Positions 34,511-41,364 of a stretch of 47,539 nt of DNA are shown in pieces. The notes under the pieces are model-generated. The model saw nothing but the letters and a program-made list of their open reading frames with translations, was not told the origin of the DNA and did no database searches. This stretch comes from Coprococcus sp. (GTDB taxonomy: Bacteria; Bacillota; Clostridia; Lachnospirales; Lachnospiraceae). The stretch spans positions 1 through 47,539 of the forward strand of contig JAEDGN010000013.1 of the NCBI GenBank assembly GCA_016297495.1, in the 5' to 3' direction. Both the position numbers and the translations under genes were made by a program. Within the stretch, counting starts at the first letter, position 1, and every line of letters starts with the position of its first letter.

Positions 34511-35428
34511 TTATCTTCCTCCTTTGCCGGCATTCATGCCATTTCTTTTCAGCTGTTCATTGGCCAATTTGGCTTTGATGGCAGGAACAGCCAGCGCAAT
34601 GGTTACGATCAGAGCCGAAACAAGCTTCAGCATATAGGCCGGGAACATATCCGTCTTCGTTGCCAGCGCAATAATATATCTGTACACAATGGAACCGGCA
34701 ATGGCCGATATAAAGCCAATGGTCAGGCTCCTGCGTCCGAAAAATGCCTCACCGATAATGACAGAGGCCAGACCCACGACCAGAATACCTACACCTGAAT
34801 TGATATCAGCAAAGCTCTGATACTGAGCGATGAGACCGCCGCAGAGAGCAATACATCCGTTGCTGATGGCCAAAGATACCATTTTGACTGCATCCACATT
34901 GATGGATGAAGCTCTCACCATGTCAGCATTGTCACCGGTTGCACGAATTGAAAGACCAAGGGAAGTCTTAAAAAACAATGTCAGAATAACCGTCACAATC
35001 ATCACTGCCGCTACTGCCACAAGAAGTTTCACCATATCCTTTGACAGAGCCGGCAACAGTTTCTGAACCAGATTAAACAGTGTGTCGCTGTTGAGCAGTG
35101 TCACATTGGATGCGCCGCCCATTACGAACAGATTCACAGAATACAGACCGCTCATGGTCAGAATCCCTGCCAGAACCGGATGAATGTCCAGCTTGGTCTG
35201 CAAAAATCCTGTCACGATACCGGCCGCTGCTCCGGCTGCCACTGCTCCGGCAAGACCGAACAGAGGATGGCCTGCAGCCGTCAGCACAGAAGATACCGCC
35301 AGCCCGAAGGTAAAGCTGCCCTCCGTTGTCAAATCCGGAATATTCAATATTCTAAAGCTGATATAGATTCCCAGCACCATAATACTGTAAAGGAATCCCA
35401 GCTGCAAAGAGCCAATTAATAAAGTCAT
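34511..35428 (-). CDS. trpY: ABC transporter permease, TrpY-like
   Basis: Integral membrane permease of 305 residues with about eight to nine hydrophobic segments, of the BPD_transp_2 (branched-chain amino acid/sugar) type: LNIPDLTTEGSFTFGLAVSS near 30-49 and GLASVIIGEAFFGRRSLTIG near 218-237. It lies between the binding protein and the ATPase; 20 bp separate it from the binding-protein gene. Similar permeases accompany ABC_sub_bind-type lipoproteins in predicted Trp/Tyr importers. Confidence 0.87.
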   Translation of the reverse strand: MTLLIGSLQLGFLYSIMVLGIYISFRILNIPDLTTEGSFTFGLAVSSVLTAAGHPLFGLAGAVAAGAAAGIVTGFLQTKLDIHPVLAGILTMSGLYSVNLFVMGGASNVTLLNSDTLFNLVQKLLPALSKDMVKLLVAVAAVMIVTVILTLFFKTSLGLSIRATGDNADMVRASSINVDAVKMVSLAISNGCIALCGGLIAQYQSFADINSGVGILVVGLASVIIGEAFFGRRSLTIGFISAIAGSIVYRYIIALATKTDMFPAYMLKLVSALIVTIALAVPAIKAKLANEQLKRNGMNAGKGGR

Positions 35429-35448
35429 AATCTGCTGTCCTCTCTATC

Positions 35449-36510
35449 CTACTGGGCATCCTCTACAAAGATTGCGTTATTCTGCACATCTTCAGGCAGC
35501 GTAATGCCAAGGGCTTCCAGTGTCTGTGAATTAATCACCGTTGCAGATGCCGGAACAACAATTGCAGGAACATCTTCCACTGCTGTACCTTCAAGAATCT
35601 GAATAGCCATATCAGCACTCATGGCACCGATTCCTGTATCACTGATGGCTACCGTTGCGAATGCTCCTGAATCTACCATTGTTGCGGAACTGCCGTATAC
35701 AGGAATCTTTGCATCTCTTGCCACCTCTGTTACCAGTGTCATACTTGCCTGAACAACGGAGTCATTCGGAATAAAGATAGCATCTACACTGCCCACAAGA
35801 GACTGTGCTGCCTGCTGTACTTCTGAGGAATTGGTAACTGTGGCTTCTTTATAAGCGATACCATTTTCATCACAGTAAGCCTTTGCAGATTCAACAGTAT
35901 TGACAGAGTTAACTTCGCTTGTACAATACAGGAAACCATAGGTCTCACATCCAGGAGTCAGCTGATCACTCAGAGCAAAGATATCAGAAACAGGAATAGC
36001 ATTGGATGTACCTGTTGCATTTTTATCCGGATGATCCATAGCTGAGATGACACCTGCTGCAACCGGAGCTGATACTGCAATAAATACAACCGGTGTCTCT
36101 ACTTCCAGATTAACCATTGCCTGGGTAGCCGGTGTAGCGATTGTACAGATCAGATCATAGCCGCCGTCTGCCATGGACTGGGCAATCGTCTGCAGATTGG
36201 TTGCATCTCCCTGAGCACATTTATAATCAACGGTCAGCTTATCCTCTGTGTAGCCTTTGTCACGAAGCTCTGCTATAAAACCTTCACGCATATCGTTAAA
36301 GGCGCCATTCTCTATCATCTGAATAATACCAATGCTCAGCACCTCACCGTCTGCCTGCTCTGCTGCTGTTTCAAGACTCTCTGCTGCTTCGGAAGCTGCC
36401 TCGGCAACAGTCTCTGTCGGTGCTGCTGTCTCCTTTGAAGAAGATCCACACCCAGCCAAAGTCATCATGGATAATGCTAAAATACACACTGCTGCAAATA
36501 ATTTCTTCAT
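35449..36510 (-). CDS. trpX: ABC substrate-binding lipoprotein, TrpX-like
   Basis: Lipoprotein of 353 residues with lipobox TLAGC (Cys21), an acidic Ala/Glu/Thr-rich linker (~25-55), and a two-lobed binding domain of the ABC_sub_bind family from ~57 (IGIIQMIENGAFNDMREGF) including TIATPATQAMVN (~130-141) and FIPNDSVVQASM (~245). This family includes the predicted tryptophan-binding TrpX. AAAGAGG lies upstream of the ATG. It is 42 bp after the GldA-like gene. Ligand identity rests on the T-box specifier. Confidence 0.88.
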   Translation of the reverse strand: MKKLFAAVCILALSMMTLAGCGSSSKETAAPTETVAEAASEAAESLETAAEQADGEVLSIGIIQMIENGAFNDMREGFIAELRDKGYTEDKLTVDYKCAQGDATNLQTIAQSMADGGYDLICTIATPATQAMVNLEVETPVVFIAVSAPVAAGVISAMDHPDKNATGTSNAIPVSDIFALSDQLTPGCETYGFLYCTSEVNSVNTVESAKAYCDENGIAYKEATVTNSSEVQQAAQSLVGSVDAIFIPNDSVVQASMTLVTEVARDAKIPVYGSSATMVDSGAFATVAISDTGIGAMSADMAIQILEGTAVEDVPAIVVPASATVINSQTLEALGITLPEDVQNNAIFVEDAQ

Positions 36511-36552
36511 GGTAAATACCTCTTTCCCTTTTATTTTTTATCTATTTTTATC

Positions 36553-37650
36553 TTATTTCAAATTACCTGTTTCATATACTGCCAGATCTTCAAAAGCTTT
36601 TGTAAGCATTGCTTCTGTTATCACATAAGGGTTATGATCAATATCCTTCATGGATACAGCTTTTTTGATTACATCCGGCAAATCCTTCTCTGTAATCTCC
36701 ACATCTTCGATAGAAGTCGGAAGATCCACACTCCGATTGAAAGCGTATACTCTCTCGAATTCCTCCTTCTGACCATCGATCAGAAGCAGCAGCAGAACTC
36801 CGAAGCCCACCAGCTCGCCGTGAAGATGTCCCTCCTCAATATGAGGGAAGGATGTCAATGCATAGTAGATAGCATGTGCAAGACCTGTATTGTAATCAAT
36901 AATATGCTCCGTCGTCACAAGAATCGACACAACTGCCGTTGTAACGATAATGGCCAGTACAGTCTGTTCAAATTCCCAGGAAACCCTTCCTGCCTTCTGA
37001 TCTTCCAATGCCTTCCTGCCATACTGCATCAGCGGTTCATAGCACATCCGACTCATACCGACTCCCAATGCCGTATAATGAACAAGATTTTCACCTCTGG
37101 AAGAAATCGTACTCTCAAAATACTTTGCATAAGTATCGCCGATGCCCGCCCACATATAGCAATACGGTGTCTTTGCAATCACTGATGTCTGAATAAATGC
37201 ATGTACCGGAGGTTTTGCGAAAAAGAAAGGCTCTCGAAAGCTCCCGTCAGGATTGTACATAATTGATACACTGGTGCAGGCCGAACAATTGGATGCAATC
37301 GTCGGTACTGTAAAAACCGGTTTTCCAAGCCTGACCGCCAGACATTTTGTTGTGTCTGTGGCCTTTCCGCCGCCGATGGCAAAAAGCATATCCGCCGACT
37401 GTACCTTCGGATCCGCCATCAGTGCTTCCACATTCTCATAGCTGGATTCACCGCCGTACCAGAGAAAATCTTCAAACACAAGAGAAGAATCTCTGACCGC
37501 TTCCAGAAGCAGCTCCTTCACTGAAGCAATGGCCCTCTTCCCGCCGACAGCTACAATCCGACGGCCATACGGCTCACACACTTCAGGAATTTTGCGGTAA
37601 ATATCCTCACCAATGGAATAGCTTGGGAGATAAATACTGTAATTCTCCAT
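36553..37650 (-). CDS. GldA-like iron/zinc-containing alcohol dehydrogenase under Trp T-box control
   Basis: NAD(P)-dependent dehydrogenase of the iron-containing ADH family, closest to glycerol dehydrogenase. From the ATG at 37650 (365 aa; AAAGGAG 5 nt upstream): the NAD-binding GGGKATD is at 93-99, and metal ligands are Asp172 (GIGDTYAKY), His259 (TGLAHAIYY) and His277 (EGHLHGE), close to GldA's Asp171, His254 and His271. All catalytic residues look intact. The gene directly follows a tryptophan T-box and precedes trpXYZ. The natural substrate is unknown; a role in Trp uptake or in reducing a Trp-derived aldehyde or keto acid is a hypothesis from regulation. Confidence 0.88.
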   Translation of the reverse strand: MENYSIYLPSYSIGEDIYRKIPEVCEPYGRRIVAVGGKRAIASVKELLLEAVRDSSLVFEDFLWYGGESSYENVEALMADPKVQSADMLFAIGGGKATDTTKCLAVRLGKPVFTVPTIASNCSACTSVSIMYNPDGSFREPFFFAKPPVHAFIQTSVIAKTPYCYMWAGIGDTYAKYFESTISSRGENLVHYTALGVGMSRMCYEPLMQYGRKALEDQKAGRVSWEFEQTVLAIIVTTAVVSILVTTEHIIDYNTGLAHAIYYALTSFPHIEEGHLHGELVGFGVLLLLLIDGQKEEFERVYAFNRSVDLPTSIEDVEITEKDLPDVIKKAVSMKDIDHNPYVITEAMLTKAFEDLAVYETGNLK

Positions 37651-37690
37651 TATTACTCCTTTCCGGCTTTTCATATGGTGAACTTACCAA

Positions 37691-37950
37691 TAAAAAAATC
37701 TGCCCCTTACTTAAAGGACAGATATATCTGCGGTACCACCTTTATTGATTATAAAAATCCACTCATAATGAAAATGCCAACACATTCTCTACCGTTAACG
37801 CCGGTCTACGTCCTCAGATACTAAGCATAATGCCTTTCCCCTGGCCCTCAACGGTCCATTTGCCTGCCAGCCTCTCCACAGGTTCTCAGCTCCTCCTGCT
37901 CTCTGTACGGCGCTTATACAGACGTTATCTCCGTCTCAAAAGTTTGAAAT
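37691..37950 (-). promoter_or_regulatory. T-box leader with UGG (Trp) specifier
   Basis: On the minus strand the leader has an AGAGAG motif and GCTGAGAACC in Stem I, then AAATGGACCGTTGAGG, which matches the specifier-loop pattern AAA-NNN-A-(4 nt)-TGAG known from glyQS. The specifier codon is TGG (37856-37858). Downstream are the T-box GGTGGTACCG (37731-37740) and a terminator with seven T (37691-37724). It binds uncharged tRNA-Trp and permits read-through into the GldA-like/trpXYZ operon when tryptophan is scarce. The variable T-box base is U, which fits A73 and only wobbles with G73. Confidence 0.92.
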
Positions 37951-37951
37951 C

Positions 37952-37979
37952 ATTATAGCATATAATCAAGAAATGTCAA
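37952..37979 (-). promoter_or_regulatory. Promoter of the Trp T-box operon
   Basis: On the minus strand TTGACA (37974-37979) and TATAAT (37952-37957) are full consensus with a 16-bp spacer, immediately upstream of the T-box leader. Confidence 0.85.
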
Positions 37980-38032
37980 TACCGTATTTGCATCACATTA
38001 ACGTAATAAATTTTCATAAAAAGGGAATTGAA

Positions 38033-38070
38033 TTGACAATTTTTGTATAAAATCTTATAATTATACAAAA
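38033..38070 (+). promoter_or_regulatory. Consensus promoter with perfect 10-bp inverted repeat
   Basis: TTGACA (38033-38038) and TATAAT (38056-38061) are full consensus with a 17-bp spacer. TTTTGTATAA (38041-38050) and TTATACAAAA (38061-38070) form a perfect 10-bp inverted repeat with a 10-bp spacer, bracketing the -10. This is a strong candidate operator for an unidentified repressor. Confidence 0.8.
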
Positions 38071-38108
38071 AGTCTGCAGAATTTATCTGCAAACGGATCG
38101 GAGTTTTT

Positions 38109-39509
38109 ATGAAAATTAATGACACATTTCGATATCTGAATATCGGACTTCCCGATGATATCCTTCGAAAAAAGATTTATGGTGATTTAAAAGGGGCTGT
38201 CCGCCTCATTGACCGAAGACTTGCTGCTGACAATCTTCCCGACTCTCTCAGATACTGCCTTACAGTCCAGAGGGAGATCTGTCTGAGACTGCCCTCCAAT
38301 TATCCTTTTACCAAAAAAGACGCGCTCACCATATTGAGAGATCATATTCCGGACTTTTCCGAAGAAGAATTTGACGAATATGTAGATGCCGGAAGAATAA
38401 GCTGGACATATATAAACGGAGAAATGCATTTCCCGGAGCGTTTTTTCGATACCCTTTGCAAAACCTCTCCTGACTTTGCCGCCCGTGCAGGTATACATTT
38501 TCCGGGTACAGAAAGTACAGGAAATAATAAAGGCTCCGGACTTCTGGATCTCTCCATGCGCACTATGAAGGAAAAAGGCAAAATCAGCAAAAGGATCCGA
38601 ATCCGCGCTTCCATGAAAATCAAGGACGATTTTTTTACTCCCGGAATGTCTGTTCTGGCCCATCTTCCTGTTCCGGCCAAATGTGAACAGCAATCAGATA
38701 TAAGAATAGAAAAAATATTCCCTGAAACCGGAACAGCAGCTCCGGAGGATGCCCTTCAGCGCACAGTCTGCTGGAAGGAAAACATGAGTGAAAATCACGA
38801 GTTCTTTGTAGAATATTCCTATACCCACACAGCCTTTTTCCACAATACTGAAAATCCGGAACAATTGCCTGTAAGCATCATAACTCCTGAAAATCTGCAG
38901 CAGTACACCACAGAGGAAGCCCCACATATTGTCTTTACACCATATATCCGGAATCTGGCAGCATCCCTCACTGAAGGTATAACTGAACCACTGGAAAAAG
39001 CCCGCAGATTCTATGATTTTATCACACTGAACATGAAGTACAGTTTTATGCCTGAATATTTTGTTCTGGACAGTATTGCTGAATCCTGTGCCAGAAACTT
39101 TACCGGAGACTGCGGTGTATTCGCGCTTCTCTTCATCACACTCTGTCGCTGCGCGGGAATTCCGGCATGCTGGCAAAGCGGACTTGCTGCAGAGCCTGAT
39201 TTCTGCGGTGCCCACGACTGGGCCCGCTTCTGGGCAGAACCCTATGGCTGGCTTTATGCAGATCCATCCTTCGGTACAGGCGCAGTACGCGCCGGGAATG
39301 AAGAACGCCGCAGATTTTACTTCGGCAATCTGGATGCCTTCAGAATGGTGGCAAACAGTGCTTTTCAGGCACCTTTTACCATTGAGAAAAATCACTGGCG
39401 GGCTGACCCTTACGACAATCAGGTCGGGGAAATCGAAACAGACAGTCACGGCCTGAATTACGAAGAATTTGACTACAATCAGGAAACACTTCTGTGTGAA
39501 GACCTATAG
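38109..39509 (+). CDS. Transglutaminase-like cysteine protein
   Basis: A 466-residue protein with a C-terminal transglutaminase-like core (~290-400). The catalytic triad is visible: Cys335 in GDCGVFALLF, His369 in AHDWARFW, Asp385 in YADPSFG. The N-terminal ~280 residues include an alpha-helical part (1-130) and a beta-rich part (~165-280). There is no signal peptide or TM segment, so it is probably cytoplasmic. Members of this superfamily are usually proteases, peptide N-glycanases or amidases, not crosslinkers. The promoter is consensus and carries a perfect dyad; a terminator follows. The substrate is unknown. Confidence 0.87.
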   Translation: MKINDTFRYLNIGLPDDILRKKIYGDLKGAVRLIDRRLAADNLPDSLRYCLTVQREICLRLPSNYPFTKKDALTILRDHIPDFSEEEFDEYVDAGRISWTYINGEMHFPERFFDTLCKTSPDFAARAGIHFPGTESTGNNKGSGLLDLSMRTMKEKGKISKRIRIRASMKIKDDFFTPGMSVLAHLPVPAKCEQQSDIRIEKIFPETGTAAPEDALQRTVCWKENMSENHEFFVEYSYTHTAFFHNTENPEQLPVSIITPENLQQYTTEEAPHIVFTPYIRNLAASLTEGITEPLEKARRFYDFITLNMKYSFMPEYFVLDSIAESCARNFTGDCGVFALLFITLCRCAGIPACWQSGLAAEPDFCGAHDWARFWAEPYGWLYADPSFGTGAVRAGNEERRRFYFGNLDAFRMVANSAFQAPFTIEKNHWRADPYDNQVGEIETDSHGLNYEEFDYNQETLLCEDL

Positions 39510-39527
39510 AAACTTAAGAACATACGA

Positions 39528-39560
39528 AATGGCCTGCCGCAGGCAGGCCATTCTGTTCTT
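39528..39560 (+). terminator. Terminator of the transglutaminase-like gene
   Basis: Perfect 11-bp GC-rich stem (39528-39538 with 39542-39552) with a 3-nt loop, then a T-rich tract. It lies between convergent genes and is 13 bp before the MerR stop. Confidence 0.88.
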
Positions 39561-39572
39561 TATATGCCTCTG

Positions 39573-40304
39573 TTATCTGCAGTAAATAGCAATGGCTTCT
39601 GCCGTAAACTGTGCGCAGCCTTCACCGCCGGTACGGTTAATATTCTCCGTGAATTCGCCGCCGGCGCCGTACATCTGACCAAGGCCCTGCAGAATCTGAG
39701 GCGTGCACTGATAAAAATGCTCCGATATATAATCCTGCAGCTTTCTGACCTGCGCCTGCACTTCACTGCTCTCCGGTTTCATATTCATTTTCATCATTTC
39801 TCCAAACTCCGCAAAAATTGCCATCATATTTTCTGAAATCACAGCCATCTCTGCTTTTCCCCGATTCTTATTCTTTTCTTCAAATTCATTCCAGGCATCC
39901 GTCTGCCCCCACTGCTCCTTTGCCTTCTGTGTATATGCATCAATCTTTGATGTATCAAAAGCTTTAAAATCCATTCTACTCACTCCTTCTGATTTGATTG
40001 CACGGGCATGATGAATAAGCTGTTCCAGATGCTCCTTTTTCAATGTCAGCAATTCAATCTGCTGTTCCAGTGCTTTCTCCCTGTCAAAATCAGCGCTGTC
40101 GAGGATCTTTTTAATCTCCTTCAACGGGAATTCCAGCTCCCGAAACAATAAAATCTGCTGCAGCCTCTCCAGATCCGTATCGTCATACTGTCTGTACCCG
40201 GCACCTGTCACAGCTGCGGGATGCAGCAGACCGATCTTATCATAATAATGCAGGGTGCGTACGCTCACTCCCGCTAATTTACTGACTTCATTGACTGTCA
40301 TCAT
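39573..40304 (-). CDS. MerR-family regulator with TipAS antibiotic-recognition domain
   Basis: TipA-type regulator of 243 residues. The MerR winged helix is at 2-70 (VNEVSKLAGVSVRTLHYYDK, then GYRQYDDTDLERLQQILLF), followed by a dimerising coiled coil (~75-110) and a TipAS domain (~118-240, ending GEGCAQFTAEAIAIYCR). TipAS domains bind thiopeptides or other bulky drugs. GGGAGGG lies 7 nt before the ATG. The promoter shows the 19-bp spacer typical of MerR-activated promoters, so autoactivation is likely. No efflux gene is clearly linked; the AEC transporter is downstream only by position. Confidence 0.92.
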   Translation of the reverse strand: MMTVNEVSKLAGVSVRTLHYYDKIGLLHPAAVTGAGYRQYDDTDLERLQQILLFRELEFPLKEIKKILDSADFDREKALEQQIELLTLKKEHLEQLIHHARAIKSEGVSRMDFKAFDTSKIDAYTQKAKEQWGQTDAWNEFEEKNKNRGKAEMAVISENMMAIFAEFGEMMKMNMKPESSEVQAQVRKLQDYISEHFYQCTPQILQGLGQMYGAGGEFTENINRTGGEGCAQFTAEAIAIYCR

Positions 40305-40328
40305 CGAACTTCCCTCCCGTACAGCTAT

Positions 40329-40359
40329 AGCATAAACTATGACGCAAGGTCGGAGTCAA
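40329..40359 (-). promoter_or_regulatory. MerR-type promoter with 19-bp spacer
   Basis: On the minus strand TTGACT (40354-40359) and TATGCT (40329-40334) are separated by 19 bp, the overlong spacing that MerR proteins correct by DNA distortion. A partial dyad (ACTCCGA/TCATAGT) lies inside the spacer. Confidence 0.75.
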
Positions 40360-40376
40360 GAGTTTTTTCAAAATTT

Positions 40377-41279
40377 CTAACCCGCAATTATCATACACAA
40401 TGGAATAGTCACCATAGACAAAAGTGTGGTCACCGTAAAAAGTTCTGTGGCATAATGATCATCATGATGATACATGATGGCCATCGTAATGGTCATGGCT
40501 CCCGAAGGGCAGGCCGCTGTCATTGCCGCAACTGTCCGCATCTGCTCATCCAGCGGCAAAAAACGCAGAATCAGACAGAAAATAGCAGGAGAAACAATCA
40601 GACGAAGCAGTGCAGGCAAAAATAAACGCCCCTTTGTCAAAGCTTTCTTAAAGTCCAGCTGTGCCATAATCGCACCTGAGAGCAGCATGGCCAGCGGTGT
40701 ATTCATATCGGCAATAGAATCCATGGCAAAGGCAATATTACCCGGCAGCTTCAGCTGTAAAATAAAACAAATGATTCCGGCAGCCACAGCAATCAGACAC
40801 GGATTGATCAGCTTCTTTAACTGAAATCCTTCTTTATCCAGCAGCATGATACCATGAGTCCAGCAGAATATATGAAATGTGGCCACAAATACTGTCGCAT
40901 AAATAACACCGATGCTTCCAAATAAAGCATAGCCAAGGGGTATCCCGATAAATCCGCAATTATTATAAATGACGGAAAATTTCTCTACAGCCAGATCATA
41001 GCCCTCCTTTTCACGGAGTAAAAAATGAGCCAGAACAATGGAAAGAGCGAAACTTAAAACAGCCAGCACAAACAAAATAATCATATTTTTCAAAAGAGAC
41101 GTATCATAATCCATCTGAAAAGACGTAAAAATCAGCAGAGGATTCACCACCAGCGTACTGAGTCTGGAAAGCTTTTCCTTCGTATAATTGTCAATGATTC
41201 CTACCCTGTAACAAATCACACCAAAGATCATGATAATAAAAATCGAAATAATTTTCCCAAATACTGTTGATACGACCAT
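40377..41279 (-). CDS. AEC (auxin efflux carrier)-family transporter
   Basis: Membrane protein of 300 residues with about ten hydrophobic segments and the AEC/Mem_trans pattern: LSTLVVNPLLIFTSFQ (~40-55), NNCGFIGIPLGYALFG (~106-121) and MTAACPSGAMTITMA near 252-266. Bacterial members carry malate, other dicarboxylates or small acids. AAGGAG lies 6 nt before the ATG, and it has its own promoter. The substrate is unknown. Confidence 0.9.
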   Translation of the reverse strand: MVVSTVFGKIISIFIIMIFGVICYRVGIIDNYTKEKLSRLSTLVVNPLLIFTSFQMDYDTSLLKNMIILFVLAVLSFALSIVLAHFLLREKEGYDLAVEKFSVIYNNCGFIGIPLGYALFGSIGVIYATVFVATFHIFCWTHGIMLLDKEGFQLKKLINPCLIAVAAGIICFILQLKLPGNIAFAMDSIADMNTPLAMLLSGAIMAQLDFKKALTKGRLFLPALLRLIVSPAIFCLILRFLPLDEQMRTVAAMTAACPSGAMTITMAIMYHHDDHYATELFTVTTLLSMVTIPLCMIIAG

Positions 41280-41321
41280 AATTGTCTCCTTGTATACAAA
41301 AAACTCAAAATACCAATCGAC

Positions 41322-41350
41322 AGTATATCACAGGCAGTTATTTCTGGCAA
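41322..41350 (-). promoter_or_regulatory. Promoter of the AEC transporter gene
   Basis: On the minus strand TTGCCA (41345-41350) and TATACT (41322-41327) are 17 bp apart, 43 bp before the ATG. Confidence 0.65.
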
Positions 41351-41364
41351 TAATCATAAAATAA

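Noticed and set aside
38187..39449. Minus-strand open frames opposite the transglutaminase-like gene
   Set aside because: The plus-strand protein has a full catalytic triad, promoter and terminator; the minus-strand frames are shadows.
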